Source: CADEEX01 sp964577955 (lineage in GTDB: Bacteria > Acidobacteriota > Vicinamibacteria > Vicinamibacterales > CAVVIG01). From it: DNA of 64,000 nucleotides. The translations under genes and the position numbers were made by a program. The stretch is taken from assembly GCA_964577955.1 (NCBI GenBank), contig CAZOAZ010000009.1:1-64000 (forward strand), read 5' to 3'. The notes under the pieces were generated by a model that was not told the DNA's origin, made no database searches, and saw only the letters and a program-made list of their open reading frames with translations. This document shows, one piece after another, positions 59,028-64,000 of this stretch (positions are counted from its first letter, which is position 1; each line of letters starts with the position of its first letter).

Positions 59028-60030
59028 CGCGCTGATCGCCGCGCCGGACGCCGAACACTTCTACGAAGTGTTCGGGCTGACGGTGCGCGCGAACACGGCG
59101 ATCCCGTTTCTTGCGGAACGCTCCCACGGCGGCGCGACGGATGTCGAGCTCGTGGTTGCCGGCTGTCCGGCCGACCACGCGGCCACGCCCGACGCGGCCG
59201 CGGTCTTCAGCGCCCGTGGTTGCTACGAACCGACCGGACGCCCCTCAGTGCGCGTCTGGAAGCTCGCGCCGAATCGCTGGTTGATTCGCCACGGCGATGG
59301 CACGACGTGCCAACTCTCGACTTCCGCCGCCGACGACGGCGCCGTGCGAATCGAAGTTGGATGGCCGCCAGCCGATCGCGCCGACGATCCGTGGGACTTC
59401 ATCTCGACGTTCGTCTTCGCGTTTGCGCTTACGCTGCGGGGTAGCGTCTGTCTGCACGCGGCCAGCGTCGCGATGAACGGCGGCGCCGTCCTTCTCGCCG
59501 GACCTGCCGGCACCGGCAAGTCCACGCTCGCCGCCCGATTGTCTCTGAACGGTTGGTCCGTGCTGACCGATGATGTCGCGGTCATCGATCGCACGCCGCG
59601 AGGATTCGCGGTCCGCCCGGGTGCACCACTGCTGCGGCCGCGTCGCAGCGGTCTGGCGGCGCTCGGATCGTCAGGGCTGGCGCGTGTCGTGCCGTCGACG
59701 ACGGTGCGCGAATGGGTTGAGCTGACGCCGACGGGCAATCACCCGGTGGAACCGCTCCACGTCGACGCGATCTACATGCTGACGGCCGCTGATGACGGCA
59801 TCGGCGTCACACTGGCCACGACGGCGCAGGCTGATGCCATCGTCGATCTGATGACGCAGAGATGGAGCGCGCACATCGACCGCGCAGCGCAGGACGCGCG
59901 CGCCTTCGCGCTCGTCAGTGACCTGGTGAATGCAGCGGGCGTGACCCGCGTCCGATTCAATGCCGCCGACGCGCGCGCGCTGGAGGCGGCGGCCGGTGTG
60001 ATTGCGGCCCGCGCGCGGAGGAGCCGGTGA
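58978..60030 (+). CDS. HPr-kinase-like RiPP tailoring protein 3 (divergent)
   Basis: 350 residues. P-loop GPAGTGKS (175-182), acidic VLTDDVAVI (197-199). It has a longer N-terminus (about 170 residues with EHFYEVFGLTVRANTAIPFLAE), and lacks the PxYPRLRLWPD motif shared by kinases 1 and 2; instead GFAVRPGAPLLRPRRSG is present. It is thus a separate branch, and may act on another site or be a nucleotide-binding accessory protein. ATG 58978 is used; GTG 58993 is an alternative. Its last codons overlap the dioxygenase start (GTGA). Confidence 0.8.
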   Translation: MTSSPVAFAPSRAATADALIAAPDAEHFYEVFGLTVRANTAIPFLAERSHGGATDVELVVAGCPADHAATPDAAAVFSARGCYEPTGRPSVRVWKLAPNRWLIRHGDGTTCQLSTSAADDGAVRIEVGWPPADRADDPWDFISTFVFAFALTLRGSVCLHAASVAMNGGAVLLAGPAGTGKSTLAARLSLNGWSVLTDDVAVIDRTPRGFAVRPGAPLLRPRRSGLAALGSSGLARVVPSTTVREWVELTPTGNHPVEPLHVDAIYMLTAADDGIGVTLATTAQADAIVDLMTQRWSAHIDRAAQDARAFALVSDLVNAAGVTRVRFNAADARALEAAAGVIAARARRSR

Positions 60031-60821
60031 CCGCCACCGACCCGGTCCTGACCGTGACGCCCGACAGTCTTCCGGGCGGGCCGCTGTCGGACGATGTGCG
60101 CGAAGACGCGCGGCGCCTGTTCATGCGCCATGGCTTTCTTCAGATCGACGGCGTCCTGGCGCCGGACTTCGTCCAGTCGCTGCACGACGAACTCCTGCGA
60201 CGGCGCGAGGCCGGCGCGGGCGCGACGCTCGACGTCGGCGACCGGCGCTCCATGACGAGCGTCGATCTGGACGGCGTGTTCAATGACCCGCTGCTCTACG
60301 CGAATCCGCGGGTCTATCCGATCGTCGACACGCTGCTCGGCGGCAAGACCTCGCTCGCCAGCGTCGGCTGTGTCACGGCCTTGCCTGGCGCGGCGGCCCA
60401 ACACCGGCATCAGGATCATCCGCCGCTCTTTCCCGAGACGACGCTCAGCGCGATCCTGCCCTGCTACGCCATCACGCTGATCGTACCGCTCGTCAACGTC
60501 GGACCCGGCGCCGGCGGAACCGCGGTGTGGCTCGGATCGCACCACGACATGTCGGGCGTCGCGCTGCGAGACGAGGACGCCTACGTCCCTGACGCGCGCA
60601 TCGGCTCGGTGTATCTGATGGACTATCGGCTCACCCACCACGGCACGGCCAACACGCTCGGGCGCATCCGTCCGATTCTGTCGCTGGTATATGCGCGACC
60701 GTGGTTTGCCGACAGTGTGAATTTCCGCTCCGTCGAGCGGGTGTCGATCCCCCGCGCCGCACGGGCCGCGGTCCCGGATCGCTGGCGCCATCTCTTCGCA
60801 CCCGTGCGCGAGCAGGATTGA
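60027..60821 (+). CDS. PhyH-type Fe(II)/2-oxoglutarate dioxygenase
   Basis: 264 residues. Iron motif HxD at H128-Q129-D130 (in QHRHQDHPPLF), with the distal His at 204/205 in RLTHHGTAN and a 2-oxoglutarate-binding Arg in GRIRPILSL. This is the phytanoyl-CoA dioxygenase family, which hydroxylates or otherwise oxidises substrates, including peptides in some RiPP pathways. Located between kinase 3 and the methyltransferase, so a role in core modification (for example hydroxylation of Pro or Lys) is inferred. Confidence 0.85.
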   Translation: MTATDPVLTVTPDSLPGGPLSDDVREDARRLFMRHGFLQIDGVLAPDFVQSLHDELLRRREAGAGATLDVGDRRSMTSVDLDGVFNDPLLYANPRVYPIVDTLLGGKTSLASVGCVTALPGAAAQHRHQDHPPLFPETTLSAILPCYAITLIVPLVNVGPGAGGTAVWLGSHHDMSGVALRDEDAYVPDARIGSVYLMDYRLTHHGTANTLGRIRPILSLVYARPWFADSVNFRSVERVSIPRAARAAVPDRWRHLFAPVREQD

Positions 60822-60829
60822 GATCGGTC

Positions 60830-61822
60830 ATGGCCAATCCGAAATACAGCGTCACCGCCTACGGCGAAATGATCGCCGACCGCGTCCGCCTCGAGGCATA
60901 CGAGGCCGCGATTCGCGCCGCCTGCCGCCCTGGCGCGTGCGTCGTCGACATCGGCAGCGGCGCCGGCATCCTGTCGCTGCTCGCCTGCCGCTACGGCGCG
61001 GCGCGCGTCTATGCCATCGAACCATCGGATGTCATTGAAGTGGGGCGCGAAATCGCCGCGGCGAACGGCGTCGCCGATCGCATCGTCTTCATCCAGAGTC
61101 TCTCGACGGCCGTCGAGCTGCCGGAACCGGTCGACCTCGTCATCGCCGATGTCCGCGGGGTGCTGCCGATGACCGGCTCGAGCCTGGCGACAATGCGCGA
61201 TGCACGGCGGCTGCTTGCGCCAGGCGGCCACATCATTCCGGCCTGCGACACCGTCCGCGTCGCGGCCGTCGAGTCGCCGTCGACCTTCGCCTATTTCTCG
61301 GATCCGTGGCGGCGTGTCACGTCGTTCGACATGCGCGCCGCCGAACGGCTGGCGCTTCAGAGCTGGATCCGGTCGCCGCAGCCCGTCGAGGCGCTGGTGA
61401 GCGAAGCGGGAACGATCGCCACGCTCGAGTACGCCACGAACACCAGCAACAGCGTGCGTGGCGCCTGCAGCGTCCGCGTGACCCGAGCGGGAACCGTCCA
61501 CGGACTCTGTGCCTGGTTCGACACGCGGCTCTACGGCTCGATTGGTTTTTCGAATGCACCTGGACTCACCAAGACGATCTACGGCCAGGCGTTCTTCCCG
61601 CTGACGGCCCCCGTCGAGGTCGCCGAGGGCGACTCTATCGACATCGAGCTCCTCGCGTCACATGTCCACGACGACTATGTCTGGACGTGGGCCACGATCG
61701 TCCGATCCGCCGCCGGTGAGGTGCTCCATCACTCGCGGCAATCGACATTCCACGGCACGCCGCTGACGCTCGCGTCGGTCCGCGTCTCGGCCGAAACGTC
61801 CCCGCTCGGTGCGGCCAAATGA
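60830..61822 (+). CDS. PRMT-like SAM-dependent methyltransferase
   Basis: 330 residues. Class I Rossmann motif I in VVDIGSGAGILSLLACRYGAARVYAIEPSD (about 38-67), then a PRMT-type C-terminal beta-barrel (VHGLCAWFDTRLYG...LTKTIYGQAFFPLTAPVEVAEGDSI). The double-Glu hairpin that binds arginine in true PRMTs is absent: IADVRGVLPMTGSSLATM stands in its place. It therefore may methylate a different residue, or a carboxylate. Start at ATG 60830, 8 bp after the dioxygenase. It overlaps the next gene. Confidence 0.85.
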   Translation: MANPKYSVTAYGEMIADRVRLEAYEAAIRAACRPGACVVDIGSGAGILSLLACRYGAARVYAIEPSDVIEVGREIAAANGVADRIVFIQSLSTAVELPEPVDLVIADVRGVLPMTGSSLATMRDARRLLAPGGHIIPACDTVRVAAVESPSTFAYFSDPWRRVTSFDMRAAERLALQSWIRSPQPVEALVSEAGTIATLEYATNTSNSVRGACSVRVTRAGTVHGLCAWFDTRLYGSIGFSNAPGLTKTIYGQAFFPLTAPVEVAEGDSIDIELLASHVHDDYVWTWATIVRSAAGEVLHHSRQSTFHGTPLTLASVRVSAETSPLGAAK

Positions 61823-62925
61823 TCGATCTGCTGGCCCGCACGCTCGGCGGCGACGAGTCGGCCGCGGCTGCGCTGTCGGCCTGCGATCCCGCGGCGGTCG
61901 TCGATGCGGCCATCCACCATGGCGTCGGGCCGCTGCTGCACGAACGGTTGACGGGCCTTGGCGCCGGAGCGGCGCTCGTCACGTTGACCGCTGCCATGGC
62001 ACAGCGCGAGCTCTTCGCGGATCTGCTGCGCGAAGCCGAGCTGATGCGCGCGCTGGACGCGCTGGCACGGATCGACGCCGCGCCGGTGTTGATGAAGGGG
62101 TCGCACCTCGCCTACTGCCACTACCCGCGTCCCGAGCTCCGGCCGCGCGTCGACACCGATGTGCTCGTTGCGCCAGGGGCGCCGGCGGCGGTCGACACGA
62201 CACTCAAGGCGATGGGATTTACCAAGCAGCGCGGGATGAGCGGCGAGCTGGTCTCGTATCAGTCGCTGTATGCGAAACATATCGACGGCACGCTCGCCTG
62301 CGCCCTCGACGTGCATTGGAAGATCGCCAATGCGCAGGTGTTCTCCAACATGCTGAGCCACGACGAGGTCGCGGCGAATGCGGTGCCGATTCCCCGGCTG
62401 GGACCTCACGCCCGCGGCCTGTCAGCCGTGCACGCGCTGCTCCTCGCGTGCGTTCATCGCATGGCGCACCACCTGGACTCGGACCGGCTGATTTGGCTGT
62501 ACGACATCTCGTTGCTCGCGGGACGTCTGAGCCCCGGCCAATGGAACGAGTTCGCGACCCTCGCCGCTGATCGCGGCGTCGTCGGCGTGTGTCGCCGGAG
62601 CCTGGAGCGGACGCAGGAGCGTTTTCCAGCGACAGCGGTACCCGCCGCGCTGAGCGCGATGCCTCGCTGGGCGTCGCCGGGACCGGAATTGAGTGCCGGA
62701 TATCTGACGCCGCGCCGCGCGGCCGAAGCGATCGCCGACGACTTGCGGGCGCTACCGGACTGGGGTCAACGGATCCGGCTGCTGCGCGAGCATCTCTTTC
62801 CGCCGGCGCAGTACATGCGGACGATCTACGCGCCCGCGAGCGGGGCGCCGCTTCCCTACCTGCACGCGCGCCGCATCATCCGCGGTGCGCATACCTGGTT
62901 GAGAAAGAAGACCATCGATGATTGA
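61819..62925 (+). CDS. Nucleotidyltransferase-fold protein (NTP_transf_5-like)
   Basis: 368 residues. Motifs of the PF14907-type nucleotidyltransferase family: PVLMKGSHLAYCHYPRPELRPRVDTDVLVAPG (K93-G94 and D112/D114 of DTD) in the first domain, and a helical C-terminal region. Genes of this family occur in lasso and other RiPP loci with unclear roles. The ATG overlaps the methyltransferase stop (ATGA). The last residues (KKTIDD) and the stop are encoded by the start of the heptamer repeat. It is the last gene of the locus. Confidence 0.82.
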   Translation: MIDLLARTLGGDESAAAALSACDPAAVVDAAIHHGVGPLLHERLTGLGAGAALVTLTAAMAQRELFADLLREAELMRALDALARIDAAPVLMKGSHLAYCHYPRPELRPRVDTDVLVAPGAPAAVDTTLKAMGFTKQRGMSGELVSYQSLYAKHIDGTLACALDVHWKIANAQVFSNMLSHDEVAANAVPIPRLGPHARGLSAVHALLLACVHRMAHHLDSDRLIWLYDISLLAGRLSPGQWNEFATLAADRGVVGVCRRSLERTQERFPATAVPAALSAMPRWASPGPELSAGYLTPRRAAEAIADDLRALPDWGQRIRLLREHLFPPAQYMRTIYAPASGAPLPYLHARRIIRGAHTWLRKKTIDD

Positions 62926-62991
62926 TGATTGATGATTGATGATTGATTTGTTCAATTCAAATCATCGTTCATCATTCATCAATCATCATTT
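62912..62991. repeat. Heptamer hairpin repeat, right border of RiPP locus
   Basis: Tandem ATGATTG units (left, 62912-62948), a TTCAATTC loop region and inverse complement AAATCATCGTTCATC...ATTCATCAATCATCATT (right). It overlaps the 3' ends of both the nucleotidyltransferase gene (plus strand) and the minus-strand gene at 62986, and so could stop transcription in both directions. Confidence 0.8.
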
Positions 62992-63960
62992 GTTTCGCTC
63001 CCCAAAACGCGCCCCGCGCAGGATGCCTTCCATCGCGTGGTTGCCCTCGTGGCAGGCGTATTCGAAAAGCTGTTCGTCGCTGCGCGCCATCGGCAGGACG
63101 ACGGTCCACGGCCTGGCGAAGGCTGATGGGTCGTCGATCGTGAACTCGTAGCGGAGCGTGTCGGCGTCGGTGCGCGTGAAGCGCTCGACGAGGTGCAGCC
63201 GCTCGCTCGCGCCGCGAAAATTCGTCTTGTCGGTGAAATTGATCGTGTCGACGATCAGCGTGTTGCCGTCCCACCGGCCGACCGAGTCACCCAGATACTT
63301 CCGCACACCGTGCGGCGCATGGGCCCGGCCGTCGGTCGGCACGATCCGCGCGTCGTGAATCATCTCGTTGAAGATGACGACGTGATCGCGCGACTGGAAG
63401 ATCTGCATGTAGTTGTTGTACGGCCCCGGCAGCATCGGCGGTCCGGCGTTGAAGCCGAGGCAGCGTTCAGCGAGGCTGCGATCCTCGGGACCGTCGGTCG
63501 GATGATCGCGTCGCGCCTGGAGGCGCGCGGCCTGGCGCTGCTGGGCGCCGGGCGTCAGGGCCGGAATCCGGCCGTCAGGCGGATCGACCACGAGCGAGGT
63601 CTGGGCCATGCCGTTGACCGTAGCCATCGTCGTGCCGCGGTCGTACCACGCGTCGTTGTAGGCCCGGGCCAGGTCCGCATCGATGCCACCGTCCCGGCGA
63701 TCGGCGTTCTGGCGGTCACGGATCTGGCGCTCGTACTGCGCGGCTTCTCCTGGCGTCAGCGTTGCCTTGCTCGCAAATTCCGCGGGCCGCTCGACCGGCG
63801 TCAGCGTCGAGAAATTCCAGACGCCTTCGAGATCGGGTTTACCGTCGGGGGTGCGCGCCGACCACGGCCGGGAACTGGAGGGTCGGGGCGTTTGGGCAAG
63901 GATCGAGACGCTGGCGAGAAGGGTGGTCGTGGCGAGCGCGAGGTTGAACAGCCGCGACAT
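62986..63960 (-). CDS. Secreted hypothetical protein, conserved Acidobacteria-type
   Basis: 324 residues. Signal peptide (LFNLALATTTLLASVSILAQ), then TPDGKPDLEGVWNFSTLTPVERP, a common opening in secreted proteins of this phylum, and a C-terminal half with HVVIFNEMIHDARIVPTDGRAH and DGNTLIVDTINFTDKTNFRGASE. Fold and function unknown. The stop codon lies inside the heptamer repeat (TGA within AATCATCATT read in reverse). Start at ATG 63960, behind a CGGGGG stretch. Confidence 0.78.
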   Translation of the reverse strand: MSRLFNLALATTTLLASVSILAQTPRPSSSRPWSARTPDGKPDLEGVWNFSTLTPVERPAEFASKATLTPGEAAQYERQIRDRQNADRRDGGIDADLARAYNDAWYDRGTTMATVNGMAQTSLVVDPPDGRIPALTPGAQQRQAARLQARRDHPTDGPEDRSLAERCLGFNAGPPMLPGPYNNYMQIFQSRDHVVIFNEMIHDARIVPTDGRAHAPHGVRKYLGDSVGRWDGNTLIVDTINFTDKTNFRGASERLHLVERFTRTDADTLRYEFTIDDPSAFARPWTVVLPMARSDEQLFEYACHEGNHAMEGILRGARFGERNK

Positions 63961-63973
63961 GAAAAACCCCCGC

Positions 63974-63998
63974 GGCGAATCATCGATGATTGATGAAC
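63974..63998. repeat. Heptamer repeat upstream of the last gene (partial)
   Basis: AATCATCGATGATTGATGAAC is another member of the ATGATTGATGA family and reaches the window edge, so its other half is not visible. Confidence 0.65.
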
Positions 63999-64000
63999 GA

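Noticed and set aside
55976..62925. Hidden lasso cyclase (asparagine synthetase-like) among the RiPP genes
   Set aside because: Read every protein in the locus and in the rest of the window; none has an N-terminal glutaminase-like or SGGxDS-type ATP-binding motif of that family.
62912..62991. CRISPR-like array from repeated ATGATTG units
   Set aside because: Units are 7 bp, contiguous and without spacers, and no cas gene is near.

Overview
The window looks like a chromosomal stretch from a high-GC Gram-negative soil-type bacterium, most plausibly an Acidobacteriota of the Vicinamibacteria type. That placement is inferred from gene families and style, not from a marker gene: Oar-like TonB receptors with a carboxypeptidase-regulatory domain, many secreted c-type cytochrome fusions, S9 peptidases, PQQ-type beta-propeller dehydrogenases and abundant short palindromic repeats. 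No rRNA, tRNA, CRISPR array, transposase or phage gene was recognised.

Layout. 0-7 kb: a hypothetical protein whose 3' end runs into tandem repeats resembling an IS21-type end, a CapA-like phosphatase, a cytochrome c/copper-monooxygenase-like fusion, a secreted hypothetical protein, a STAS regulator and an Ig-like surface protein. 7-14.1 kb: an exopolysaccharide operon with a BcsA-like cellulose synthase carrying two PilZ domains, a small TPR protein and a 1439-residue BcsC-like TPR/beta-barrel protein. 14.4-21.1 kb: an S9 dipeptidyl peptidase directly followed by a TonB receptor, then a large polytopic membrane protein. 21-31 kb: small envelope proteins, a cupin, an amidase, and an acyl-CoA dehydrogenase divergent from an APH-type kinase plus zinc alcohol dehydrogenase; this trio resembles the ACAD10/11 and Lva hydroxyacid pathways. 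30-38.5 kb: a heavy-metal-binding protein, a copper-ligand-less paralogue of the cytochrome/monooxygenase fusion, an MBL hydrolase, a PQQ dehydrogenase and an esterase. 38.9-46.3 kb: a minus-strand operon for an HME-type RND pump with a very small adaptor and an OprB-like porin. 46.5-55.8 kb: c-type cytochromes, a second PQQ/cytochrome protein, a third cytochrome/monooxygenase fusion, an Oar-like receptor and two paralogous four-helix membrane proteins.

55.8-62.9 kb is the most interesting part: a peptide natural product (RiPP) locus. It has two tiny precursor genes with a perfect lasso-type leader (Y17, P20, L22, G26, T32), a lasso B1 (PqqD-like recognition protein) and B2 (transglutaminase-like leader peptidase), three HPr-kinase-like proteins, a PhyH-type dioxygenase, a PRMT-like methyltransferase and a nucleotidyltransferase-fold protein. 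There is no asparagine-synthetase-like lasso cyclase anywhere in the window, and neither predicted core has Asp/Glu at ring positions 7-9. It therefore looks like a lasso-derived but non-lasso, kinase-rich tailoring system. The locus is bracketed by AT-rich heptamer hairpins.

A second theme is repeats. About a dozen REP-like palindromes, two 280-330 bp cloverleaf palindromic elements with compensatory stem changes, and several other palindromes lie between genes. In three cases they reach into coding sequence as part of a signal peptide, and in one case they supply a ribosome binding site.
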